DNA of 64,000 nucleotides from Cyclobacterium jeungdonense. Lineage in GTDB: Bacteria > Bacteroidota > Bacteroidia > Cytophagales > Cyclobacteriaceae. A program made the position numbers and the translations under genes. How positions within the stretch are numbered: the first letter of the stretch is position 1; each line of letters starts with the position of its first letter. The stretch is from the NCBI RefSeq assembly GCF_010994275.1, contig NZ_WMCD01000010.1:124001-188000 (forward strand), read 5' to 3'. Positions 1 through 8,502 of this stretch are shown piece by piece. The notes under the pieces are model-generated. The model was not told where the DNA came from, did not search any database, and saw only the letters and a list, made by a program, of their open reading frames with translations.

Positions 1-465
1 AGCTTCTTTGCTTTTACCAACCACAAAGCCAAATTCATTACAAGTGCCATTTTCTGGTAATTTGGCCTGTTTCTCCGAAGCGGATATTTTTTGAACCTGG
101 GAATCGTGTGGCTTACTACAATCCCGAACCGCTTCAAGCAATTCGTCCGGGTTCAGCGGCTTCGATAGGTAATTGAAGGCTCCCCGTTTGATTAAGTCCA
201 CTACGTTTTTCAAATTAAAATCCCGGCTCATGAAGATCATGGATATAGCGGGGTGGCTTTTCAATACTTTTTCAAAAAAGACCGCACCAGCTAAATCAGG
301 CAAACGGTATTCGCTAATAATAATATCAAACTTGCCCTTGTCAATGATATTCAGAGCAAGATTTCCCTGCGAAATGGTTTCAACCTCATAATTATTCCGA
401 GAAAGTAATTTTTTTAAAAGTTCACAATTAGAAATTTGATTATCAACAACTAATATCTTTTTCAT
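1..465 (-). CDS. NtrC-family response regulator, N-terminal part, with degenerate receiver
   Basis: The minus-strand frame opens with ATG at 465-463 and stays open to the window edge, so only the first 155 residues are present. Residues 1-120 read as a CheY-like receiver: hydrophobic strand ILVVDN at the start, strand FDIII at 46-50, and the conserved Ser-Lys-Pro near residue 110. The following linker leads into FGFVVGKSKEA, the usual entry to the sigma-54-interacting AAA+ domain of NtrC-type regulators. Two key acidic positions are altered: the normal Asp-Asp pair near residue 8 is Asp-Asn, and the phosphoacceptor position in the stretch ISEYRLP is Glu52 instead of Asp. From family knowledge Glu can imitate phospho-Asp, so the protein may be always active or may not use phosphorylation. 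Its kinase and targets are not visible here. Confidence 0.85.
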   Translation of the reverse strand, partial: MKKILVVDNQISNCELLKKLLSRNNYEVETISQGNLALNIIDKGKFDIIISEYRLPDLAGAVFFEKVLKSHPAISMIFMSRDFNLKNVVDLIKRGAFNYLSKPLNPDELLEAVRDCSKPHDSQVQKISASEKQAKLPENGTCNEFGFVVGKSKEA

Positions 466-935
466 ATCTTATAGGAATTTAAGGATTTCGTTTAAAGTAG
501 CGATTAAATGAATTAATACATTACAAATATAGTGATGGAAATGCCTCATTGTGTTACAATATAATCTCGTTTAGTTACATATTTCCACTATTGATTTCAT
601 AAATTTCATTTAAAAACATATAATAATGACGGTAAAACGATACTTTTAAACCAGGTGAATCTTACTATTCCAAAAAAATAGTAAGGAAAAATATCTCATA
701 AACCATTTGTTCCATAAAGTTAGCTGTTACTTTATCAACCTCATTTTATCATACTGATTACCAGATTAAGCCTGACTGTAACCAATAAAAATGTCCCCTG
801 TAATGTAAAACCAGATACATGTTTAGGGAATAAACGAAGAAAAAAATTCGTGAGCAGGGCCCCGCATTAGGTTGGGCATCCATCTTGATTTAGAAAATTG
901 TTAATGGTATTGAATTTATTTATAATTAGAAGAAG
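466..935. other. Divergent intergenic region, AT-rich
   Basis: This 470-base gap separates the divergent response-regulator and ion-channel genes. On the minus strand 531-524 reads TATATTTG, a match to the Bacteroidota -7 element TAnnTTTG, 59 bases before the regulator start, but without a good -33 TTTG. A perfect 9-base stem (661-669 with 677-685, loop of seven) is present without a T-run, so it is not a standard terminator. I see no open frame with coding character. Confidence 0.5.
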
Positions 936-1964
936 ATGGATTTTAATAGCTTGTTTCTAATTTTCCTTGGGTTTTCTATTCTGGTAATCGTCGTAATAGA
1001 TATTTTTCTAACGGTTATACATTTAGGTGGGGGTGGTATCCTGTCTAAGCCTTATTCCGTAGGCATCTGGAGGATTTTTAAATGGTTTTCTGGTAGCAAC
1101 CCGGAATCTGTAATCTTGAATTATGCAGGGAGCGTCATCTTGGTTTCTTTGTTCTTTTTCTGGATTTCTATCATCTGGTTGGGTTTTAGTCTAATTTTTT
1201 TATCAGATGATGGGTCTGTTGTCGACTCGATTACGGATGTAAACAGCAATGAAGTCGGGAAAATTTATTTTGTCGGTTACACGCTAACTTCACTGGGAAA
1301 TGGAGATTTGAAATCGGGATCAGATTGGTGGCGAATTATGACCAATATTATGGGTATGGGGAGTTTGTTTTTTGTCAGTCTTGTCATTTCCTATCTTTTG
1401 CCCGTGCTGCAAACTGTAGTTGCACAGCGCACACTTGCCACTTACATCTATCAATTGGGCAATACACCGGAGGATATTATTCTAAATGGATGGAATGGAA
1501 AGGACTTTAGTGCTTTGCACAAACGATTCAGTACCCTTGAAACCATGATATTAAAGTTAAGCGAGCAACACCTGGCCTATCCTATCCTTCACTATTTTCA
1601 CGCGGACAAACGGGAATATGCCGCCCCACTAAATTTGGCCAAACTAGATGAAGCACTTACCATTCGGGAAATTTACCAAATGGATAAAAATACCGATAAC
1701 TTCAATTGGGTGCCAATAAGGCGATCACTGGATAATTATTTATTAAAAATGAAAGGGAATTTTATAACTTCTTCCCCCGAACCTCCTCCGTTTGAGTATC
1801 CAAGAATACCGGCGTTTTGGGGTGATTTGACCCTATCCGACAGTGCCTTTCAAAAAAAATTGAATGAACTGAAGGAGAGAAGATGCCTGCTATTAGGGTT
1901 GGTCGAAAAAGACTTATGGCATTGGCAGGATATAAACAAAGCGGAGGATTTACCCCCAAATTGA
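936..1964 (+). CDS. Two-helix ion channel protein with atypical filter
   Basis: The 342-residue product has a hydrophobic N-terminal helix (residues 4-30), a second helix near 65-90, a re-entrant loop with TSLGNGD near residue 118 and a last helix near 130-155. This is the layout of Ion_trans_2 (KcsA-like) channels, in which the filter normally reads TVGYGD. The remaining 190 residues are soluble, with Trp and His but no recognisable RCK/TrkA nucleotide-binding motif. The filter keeps Gly-x-Gly-Asp but has Leu-Gly-Asn in place of Val-Gly-Tyr, so potassium selectivity is uncertain. It probably forms an inner-membrane cation channel with a cytoplasmic C-terminal domain of unknown role. The gene stands alone, pointing away from the response regulator and toward the convergent hexosaminidase gene. 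Confidence 0.75.
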   Translation: MDFNSLFLIFLGFSILVIVVIDIFLTVIHLGGGGILSKPYSVGIWRIFKWFSGSNPESVILNYAGSVILVSLFFFWISIIWLGFSLIFLSDDGSVVDSITDVNSNEVGKIYFVGYTLTSLGNGDLKSGSDWWRIMTNIMGMGSLFFVSLVISYLLPVLQTVVAQRTLATYIYQLGNTPEDIILNGWNGKDFSALHKRFSTLETMILKLSEQHLAYPILHYFHADKREYAAPLNLAKLDEALTIREIYQMDKNTDNFNWVPIRRSLDNYLLKMKGNFITSSPEPPPFEYPRIPAFWGDLTLSDSAFQKKLNELKERRCLLLGLVEKDLWHWQDINKAEDLPPN

Positions 1965-2131
1965 CAACTAGAAAAAAGGAGCGTCCCGAATGGAACATTT
2001 CCGGTTAGAATGGGCCCTAATGGTTCTTTTTGATCAGCCTTTTCGCAATACTTTACGACTTAGGTTCTGTTTCTGCAGTCTTCTGCCTCCCTCAGTCCTC
2101 GGAACTTGAGGCCTCCTGATTGCCTTTGAGG

Positions 2132-4756
2132 TCAGCGTGGTTGGAGATTATCGGAGGAAGCGGCACCTTTACTGGGGTTTACGGTTACGGTTCTACTTCC
2201 CGTTCCAGTTTTATCAAACGCTCTTATCTTCACTACACCTTCCAATGGTATCGGCATTTCGTACTTTCTGGAAGCGGCGCCAGGTTCGCTGCCATCTGTT
2301 GTATACCGGAGCTCTAGCCCCGGGAAATTCACATTCGCCTGAAGGGTATCGTTTTCTACCTTCACACCTGGAGGAGCGATTCGGTAAACATACCCCCCGT
2401 TCCAGCGGGCCAATTTGGGATATTCCCTTTGAGCAATGGTGTTGGAAAACCGATTCCAGCCTTTTTCAATTGCTCGATCCATCAATTCCAGATCATCTTC
2501 CCGCTCCCATTCCCGCTCCTTAGCCCAGGCACTCTCGGCAAAGCCCAGTAGCTTAGGGAAAATGTAATATTCTGCCATTTCACCACCTTTAACGGTCTCT
2601 CCCCAAAGCTGCGCTTCCAAACCCAGGATATTTCCTCTTGCGTCCGGATTTATTCGGACCATCTCCTTAAATTCCACTTTTCGGTCCAATTTCCTTCCCA
2701 TATTGGTCGTATAGGTGGTTTTAAACCAATCATAGGGAGCAAAGGTCCAGGCATTTTTAGTATCTACGAACCCCGCCCAATACAAACCCGGTTCGGTAGG
2801 GTCGTTGGAATAGGCCAGGTCAAAGTAAAAATTAGATACGTTACAAAGCACTACTTCGTACCCCTGGTTTGCCAGTTGGTAACCCATGTCGGGGTAATCA
2901 AAAAGGTTATTCCAAATATAGGGTATGACCTTTCTCCCCACAAATTCCGGATTGGGCCGATAATTCCCTGTTTCATCCTTTATCAAGGCCATTTCTTCCC
3001 AAACATGTACTTCCAGGTCCCGTTTTTCCAGTCGCTTCATTAGTTCCCGGAAAAAATAGGCCTGCAGGTTTTTGGGATCCTTAATGTCCGGCAATTCCTT
3101 CAACAAGGAATCTGCCATGGGAGATTGGGTCCAGGAACCCTCTGGCACTTCATCTCCACCTGCATGCATTTTTTCTAATTCCAAGCCTGCCTCCCGGTAC
3201 ATAAGGTCCAGTTCGTCCACTACCTTTTCATAAAACCGATAGGTGGATTCCCGCGCCACACTGACTACGTTATCCTTATAAGCCTGAGCGGACAAGTATT
3301 CCGATTGGTCCTCGGGATCAATCAGCCTGTATTCTTCCGCTGCCGCTTCATCCCCTGCCTCCATAAATTTCAGATACCTGGCTTCCATGGATTTAATGGC
3401 AGCCCTGGCATGCCCGGGAAAATTCAACTCGGGGATGATGGTAATGTGCCGGTCTCTGGCATATTCGAGTAGGTTAATAAATTCTTGACGGGTATAAAAT
3501 CCACTGCCATGGCCACCAGCGGCATAGGCTTTCGGACCAGAACCATATCCGGGGTGCAGCGCTGCCTCGTCCACTCCCTTGACATGCTGTCGCTGCCCCC
3601 CTACTTCAGTCAATTCCGGAAGTCCTGGAATTTCCAATCGCCATCCTTCATCCTCAGTAGTATAGAAAAGGAAATGATTGAGCTTGTAATGGGCCATCAT
3701 GTCCAGTGCTTTCTTAATGGTTTCCTTGGTTTGAAAATTTCTGGCCACATCCATGTGCAAACTTCTGAAGCCAAATCGGGGTGCATCGTCTATGCGAACG
3801 AAGGGGACTTCCAAGGGCAACTCCTTAACCAGGTAAATTTCGGGTCCAAGTAAGGCCAGCAGGCTCTGAACGCCATAAAAAACTCCAGCTGCATCCCCAC
3901 CCGTTATGACAACGCCGTCTGCCCCAACCTCCAGCTGGTAGGCCTCCTTTTGCTTCCCATCCACTTGAATATCAGCAATGGAAAGCAGAATATCTGCTTC
4001 CTCTCCCTCACCGGCTTCAATCACAAGGTTTATTCCAGACAGGTTTTGGAGTTTTTCGTTCAGGTAAGTGGCCTCATTTTCCAGACCCTCCTGATAGGTG
4101 ATGGTCATTCCTGAATTAATTTCAAATACTCCTTCTCCCTTTTCCAGAAAATAAGGCGAGGGTATGATGGGTAAAAGATCAGATGCCTCAACTAACTCCA
4201 CTTTTTCATTGGCCGCAAATTGGCTGGACGGACTGTAAGGGCTTTCCTCATCAGCGGTTCCTCTGAGCAGTTGTTCCTTCCTTTCAAAGGGCCTTACTTC
4301 CCAGTTGCTGACAGGAATGGTGGCCAGCTCCTCTTCGTCTTCGCCATAAAAAACAAAATACAGCCCCATGGGAGCATCGGTCTCCTTGATAACTCCCTCT
4401 ATTCCTGTATAAGCCACCTCTAGTTGCTCCCCACTGCCCAGGTAAAACCCTTCCCTAGGAGTGAGTTGATACCAGTCCCCGTTAATATGGGTGATATCCG
4501 CCTCCGAGCTGCTAACGATCATTCTTGGAGACATGTTGAAAAACAGCGCCCAGCCTTCATCTTCCAAGGCCTGATCTCCATTATTTTCGATTAAAAACCG
4601 CGCGTCAAATTGACCTTCTTCCTCGGTAAAATTACTGACCAACTCCCACTCCAAATGAAGTTGATCCACGGTTTGCTGCCAGGAAGCTTCTTTCTGACAG
4701 GCAATAAAAAAAATGCTTATGCTGAGGAGCAGTAAGGAAGAAATGCTTTTATTCAT
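2132..4756 (-). CDS. Beta-N-acetylhexosaminidase, glycoside hydrolase family 20, lipoprotein
   Basis: The 874-residue product begins with a lipoprotein signal ending in FFIAC (Cys20), so it is probably anchored in the outer membrane or periplasmic face. The domain order is: chitobiase-like carbohydrate-binding domain (about 30-155), GH20 N-terminal alpha/beta domain (about 190-325), GH20 catalytic barrel (about 330-760) and a C-terminal chitobiase Ig-like domain carrying YTTDGSEP. The catalytic pair is Asp535-Glu536 within HAGGDEVPEGS; family 20 uses this Asp to orient the substrate acetamido group and the Glu as acid. It should release terminal GlcNAc or GalNAc from chitooligosaccharides or glycoconjugates. 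It diverges from the NagX-like acyltransferase gene 78 bases away, which fits an amino-sugar locus. Confidence 0.93.
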   Translation of the reverse strand: MNKSISSLLLLSISIFFIACQKEASWQQTVDQLHLEWELVSNFTEEEGQFDARFLIENNGDQALEDEGWALFFNMSPRMIVSSSEADITHINGDWYQLTPREGFYLGSGEQLEVAYTGIEGVIKETDAPMGLYFVFYGEDEEELATIPVSNWEVRPFERKEQLLRGTADEESPYSPSSQFAANEKVELVEASDLLPIIPSPYFLEKGEGVFEINSGMTITYQEGLENEATYLNEKLQNLSGINLVIEAGEGEEADILLSIADIQVDGKQKEAYQLEVGADGVVITGGDAAGVFYGVQSLLALLGPEIYLVKELPLEVPFVRIDDAPRFGFRSLHMDVARNFQTKETIKKALDMMAHYKLNHFLFYTTEDEGWRLEIPGLPELTEVGGQRQHVKGVDEAALHPGYGSGPKAYAAGGHGSGFYTRQEFINLLEYARDRHITIIPELNFPGHARAAIKSMEARYLKFMEAGDEAAAEEYRLIDPEDQSEYLSAQAYKDNVVSVARESTYRFYEKVVDELDLMYREAGLELEKMHAGGDEVPEGSWTQSPMADSLLKELPDIKDPKNLQAYFFRELMKRLEKRDLEVHVWEEMALIKDETGNYRPNPEFVGRKVIPYIWNNLFDYPDMGYQLANQGYEVVLCNVSNFYFDLAYSNDPTEPGLYWAGFVDTKNAWTFAPYDWFKTTYTTNMGRKLDRKVEFKEMVRINPDARGNILGLEAQLWGETVKGGEMAEYYIFPKLLGFAESAWAKEREWEREDDLELMDRAIEKGWNRFSNTIAQREYPKLARWNGGYVYRIAPPGVKVENDTLQANVNFPGLELRYTTDGSEPGAASRKYEMPIPLEGVVKIRAFDKTGTGSRTVTVNPSKGAASSDNLQPR

Positions 4757-4834
4757 AATTCAACAGATTTAAGTAGCCTTATTATTACCTGGATTGGTAT
4801 TAAATTGACTATTGAACGAACCTAATTTTATTAT

Positions 4835-5932
4835 ATGAAGCCAACGAGTACCCGATTAATCTCCCTGGATGCCTTGAGGGGATTTACCATAGCAGCCATG
4901 ATTTTGGTCAACTACCCCGGAACCTGGGACCACGTGTACCCCTCCTTGTTGCATGCATCCTGGAATGGCCTTACCATGACTGATTTTATTTTTCCCTTTT
5001 TCTTGTTTATCGTCGGCGTATCCGTTGCCATTGCCTATACCAAAAGGCTTCAAGGTGGTTTTCCCAAGTCAGAAATGTACAAAAAAATACTGATCCGCTC
5101 CTTGAAAATATTCATCGTGGGCGTTTTTTTAAACCTCATCCCCAATTTTGATTTTTCCGACATGCGCATCGCCGGAGTACTGCAGCGCATCGCCGTTGTC
5201 TTCCTTGCCTGTGCCTTTCTTTTTTTAAACAGCGACTGGAAAAAGCAAGCCTTCCTGGCAGGAGGCATCCTATTGGTTTACTGGCTTGCCATGACGCTGA
5301 TCCCCACTCCCGACGAAGGTGTAGTCATACTCGAACCCGGAAGAAATCTGGCGGCATGGATAGACAGAATCCTGCTTCCGGGCAAAATGTGGGAAGGATC
5401 CTGGGATCCTGAGGGACTTTTCAGCACCCTTCCGGCAATCGTAACGGGGATTTTAGGAATGTTGGCGGGACATATACTACTCTCCGAAAAAAACCAACAC
5501 CTGAAAGCAAACTATTTAATGGCCTTAGGTTTACCCTTGGTATTACTGGGATTGTTGTGGGCGCAGGTATTTCCCATCAACAAACACCTCTGGACCAGCT
5601 CCTTTACGTTGGTGACCGGCGGTGCAGCTTTTATAGCCCTCGGAGCCTGCTATTTCCTGGTAGACATTTTAGGAAAACAAAAAGGGACCAGCATAGGGAT
5701 TATTTTTGGTGCCAATGCCATTACCGTTTACGTACTGGCCGATGTGCTTTCACTGGTATTTTATCGCCTGGAAATAGGGGGACAATCCCTAAACGTTCAT
5801 TTTCTGAATGAATTCACAGGCATAGGGCTTTCCCTGAAGTTTGCCAGCATGCTGTATGCGCTTCTATTCGTAGCTATCAATTTTATCCCGGCGTATTTAC
5901 TTTACCGACGAAAAATATTTATCAAATTATAA
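4835..5932 (+). CDS. NagX-like membrane acyltransferase (HGSNAT/DUF5009 family)
   Basis: This 365-residue protein starts with the SLDALRGF motif typical of the YeiB/HGSNAT/DUF5009 acyltransferase group and carries about ten hydrophobic segments across its length. Homologues near chitin and GlcNAc genes are called NagX and are thought to sit in the inner membrane, possibly acetylating amino sugars with cytoplasmic acetyl-CoA as heparan-alpha-glucosaminide N-acetyltransferase does. The segment FFLFIVGVSVAIAY and the basic loop after it match the family. The gene diverges from GH20 hexosaminidase and is followed after only four bases by the sialidase-like gene, so those two probably form an operon. 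Substrate is inferred from context only. Confidence 0.82.
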   Translation: MKPTSTRLISLDALRGFTIAAMILVNYPGTWDHVYPSLLHASWNGLTMTDFIFPFFLFIVGVSVAIAYTKRLQGGFPKSEMYKKILIRSLKIFIVGVFLNLIPNFDFSDMRIAGVLQRIAVVFLACAFLFLNSDWKKQAFLAGGILLVYWLAMTLIPTPDEGVVILEPGRNLAAWIDRILLPGKMWEGSWDPEGLFSTLPAIVTGILGMLAGHILLSEKNQHLKANYLMALGLPLVLLGLLWAQVFPINKHLWTSSFTLVTGGAAFIALGACYFLVDILGKQKGTSIGIIFGANAITVYVLADVLSLVFYRLEIGGQSLNVHFLNEFTGIGLSLKFASMLYALLFVAINFIPAYLLYRRKIFIKL

Positions 5933-5936
5933 GCGT

Positions 5937-7799
5937 ATGAAGTCCTGCCTTCCTTTCCTCTGTTTTCTGGTATACATTGGGTTTTATAGCCACCAGCCTC
6001 TTTCCATGGCCCAAACAGGAAGCATTCATGAACCAGTGCGTTACATTGGAGGAACCAGCATCGACCCAGACGTCCATGAGGGCCGGCTCAGGTATGCGGT
6101 GGGTGTAGAAAGCAGGCAGACGCTACGGGTAAACCGAACCCAACCCGAGCTGGCAGGTGGATTCAGTTGGACCTACAGTCATGCTTCCAACCTGGCCTAT
6201 TGGAAGGGCACCTTTTACCAGCAGTATTTAAGCAACCCAGTGGACGAACACATTGCTCCCGGCCAAACGCTGTTGATTCGCTCAGAGGATGGGAGGAAAT
6301 GGTCCGACCCGGAGATGCTTTTTCCTCCCTACCCCGCCCCGGAAGGAGTACGCATACCCGAAGGCTACGATGGCTACATGATGCACCAGCGAATGGGATT
6401 CTATGTCAGCAGCAAGGAAAAAATGCTCACCCTGGCTTTTTACGGGCATTCGGAAGATCCCTTCGAAGAGGGAGGTATTGGAAGGGTAGTACGCGAAATT
6501 AACGAAGACGGAACCTTCGGCCCGATCTATTTTATTCGCTACAGCAGTCATACCGAATGGAACGAAAGCAATACGGCCTTTCCTTTTTACCAACAATCTA
6601 CGGATCGGGCTTTTGTAGAAGCTTGTGAGGAACTTCTGGATCATATCCTAATGACACTACAGTGGCGGGACGAAGATAATGGACTAGATGGATTCTACAC
6701 CGGTGAGCGGGGTGGTTCTGCCTTCTCCTACTATACCCGGAAAGACGGTAAAACCATTGGCTTCTGGAAGCGATCAATGACAGCGATCTCCAGTGATGGG
6801 GGTGAAACCTTCTCGCCATCCGTCAAGGCCCCTTCCCTTACCATGGCCGGAGGAAAGGTTTGGGCTCAGCAAACAAGCGACAGTCGTTATGCTTTGGTAT
6901 ATAACCCTATTGACATCGACGAATACCGGTATCCATTAATTACCATCAGTTCGGACGACGGAATTATCTTTGATGACATGTTACTGGTGCAGGGAGAGGT
7001 TCCTCCCAGAAGATTCTATGGGCGCTGGAAAGATTTTGGTCCCTGCTACGTACGGGGAATTGTGGAGGGCAATGGAAATCCTCCCGGAGAAGATATGTGG
7101 CTCACCTACAGCATGAATAAAGAAGACATGTGGGTAAGCCGTGTACCGACTCCCCTCCGACATGCCGTGACTGGACCCGTTGCGGATGATTTTGATACGC
7201 TGCCTCCTTTTGGAGTCATCCCGGATTGGAATATTTATGCCCCCCTTTGGGCACCGGTAAATGTGGTCTCCTCCCCTTCCGAAAAAGGTATGGTGTTAGA
7301 GCTAGGGGACGAAGACCCCTACGATTATGCCCGTGCCATCCGGGTGTTTGAAGAAGGACAGGAAGTTCGTCTGGAATGGGAATTCATGACGGCCTCCACA
7401 GGAAACGGCCAGCTTGAAATGGACATTACCGATCGCTATGGCAACCGCCCGGTACGTATCCTGCTGGACGAGGAAAGGAATCTCAGCTATTGGGCCGGGC
7501 ATGAAAAAAAAATGATCGGAAAAGTTGAACCGGGCGAATGGCATAAACTCTCCCTGCAGGTAACAGCAAAGCCGTATGGTCATTTTTCTCTCAGCTGGAA
7601 TGGGAAGGAGATAGCGGATACCATTCCCCTGACAGTAGCGGTAAAATCGATCGAAAGGCTCTCGTTCCGCACGGGCCCTTACCGCGACCTACCTGGAAGG
7701 AAAACGCCCAATGAGGATCCGGTTCCACCATTGCCGGGAGCAGACGAAAAAGTACCTTTGGCCCGTTTCCTGATAGATAATGTTACCATTACCCATTGA
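5937..7799 (+). CDS. Secreted sialidase/BNR-like beta-propeller protein
   Basis: The 620-residue product has a signal peptide (cleavage likely after the Ala of SMAQ near residue 25) and a first part of about 400 residues with repeated beta-strand patterns and Asp-box-like turns (SEDGRKWSDP, SSDGGETFSP, SSDDGIIFDD), as in six-bladed sialidase-type propellers. Residues from about 440 onward look like a LamG/concanavalin-type beta-sandwich. It likely acts in the periplasm or outside the cell on glycans. The sialidase Arg triad cannot be assigned from the sequence by eye, so true sialidase activity is not claimed. Four bases separate it from the upstream acyltransferase gene, indicating co-transcription and a role in the same glycan pathway. 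Its 3' end converges with the 2H phosphoesterase gene. Confidence 0.7.
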   Translation: MKSCLPFLCFLVYIGFYSHQPLSMAQTGSIHEPVRYIGGTSIDPDVHEGRLRYAVGVESRQTLRVNRTQPELAGGFSWTYSHASNLAYWKGTFYQQYLSNPVDEHIAPGQTLLIRSEDGRKWSDPEMLFPPYPAPEGVRIPEGYDGYMMHQRMGFYVSSKEKMLTLAFYGHSEDPFEEGGIGRVVREINEDGTFGPIYFIRYSSHTEWNESNTAFPFYQQSTDRAFVEACEELLDHILMTLQWRDEDNGLDGFYTGERGGSAFSYYTRKDGKTIGFWKRSMTAISSDGGETFSPSVKAPSLTMAGGKVWAQQTSDSRYALVYNPIDIDEYRYPLITISSDDGIIFDDMLLVQGEVPPRRFYGRWKDFGPCYVRGIVEGNGNPPGEDMWLTYSMNKEDMWVSRVPTPLRHAVTGPVADDFDTLPPFGVIPDWNIYAPLWAPVNVVSSPSEKGMVLELGDEDPYDYARAIRVFEEGQEVRLEWEFMTASTGNGQLEMDITDRYGNRPVRILLDEERNLSYWAGHEKKMIGKVEPGEWHKLSLQVTAKPYGHFSLSWNGKEIADTIPLTVAVKSIERLSFRTGPYRDLPGRKTPNEDPVPPLPGADEKVPLARFLIDNVTITH

Positions 7800-7809
7800 T
7801 TTCGAGTAG

Positions 7810-8502
7810 TTACTTTCCTTTTAAATAAAAAGTCCCCAGTATTTGCACCATTTGCCTTCGCTGGTACCAATCGTTGAAGACCAATTCTACCTGATCAAAA
7901 CGCTGCGCTCCGAAAGACCGGTTCTGGAATTTCTTCAGTAGGTCCAGCACCTTTTCAGTTTGCTGCACTGGCTTTTGAAACCGGATTACGGTACAATGAG
8001 CGGAGATCAGGCGGTACCGTTTATCCAGCGACTGCTCCAACGTAGACTCTGCAAAGCTAGCTCGTAGGTTATTTCTGCACTTTTCAAGTTCACCGTTCTC
8101 CGGAAAGCCTTTAATCATCAAACAGGATGGAGAAGCAAACACTCCCGCAAAGCGCAGAGGAATAGGTCGAATGCCTTGCAGGGCCTGTTGAATCAGTTCG
8201 AGGTAGGATGGAAGTTTCAAGCCCTGCAAGCGAAATCCCGAATAACAGGAAATAACAGGCATAAGGGTCACATGAATGTCCGATGAGGGATAATAATACT
8301 GCCCGGGAGCCACTCGATAAACGGCTTCGATAAAATCCGAAAACGCAGCCAGCAGCTCCTCGCCCGGTCTTAGCAAAAGCGTCAATCCTCTCCTCGAATC
8401 GGAGGGGTTCAAAATTTCGGGATCAAAGGAAAATCCCTCCTTCCTCACTATGTCCATTGCTTCGGTATGCAACCGGTGATAATGCCCCTGCAGGTCCATC
8501 AA
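7810..8502 (-). CDS. 2H phosphoesterase (LigT / 2'-5' RNA ligase-like)
   Basis: This 230-residue protein carries the two His-x-Thr/Ser-hydrophobic motifs that define the 2H superfamily: HVTL near residue 86 (SSDIHVTLMPV) and HCTV near residue 167 (SAHCTVIRF). The spacing of about 80 residues fits. Members hydrolyse or ligate 2'-5' phosphodiester bonds or open cyclic phosphates on RNA or small nucleotides; the natural substrate here is unknown. Its ATG overlaps the stop of the upstream 355-residue gene in an ATGA arrangement (8499-8502), so the two are translationally coupled. Confidence 0.82.
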   Translation of the reverse strand: MMDLQGHYHRLHTEAMDIVRKEGFSFDPEILNPSDSRRGLTLLLRPGEELLAAFSDFIEAVYRVAPGQYYYPSSDIHVTLMPVISCYSGFRLQGLKLPSYLELIQQALQGIRPIPLRFAGVFASPSCLMIKGFPENGELEKCRNNLRASFAESTLEQSLDKRYRLISAHCTVIRFQKPVQQTEKVLDLLKKFQNRSFGAQRFDQVELVFNDWYQRRQMVQILGTFYLKGK

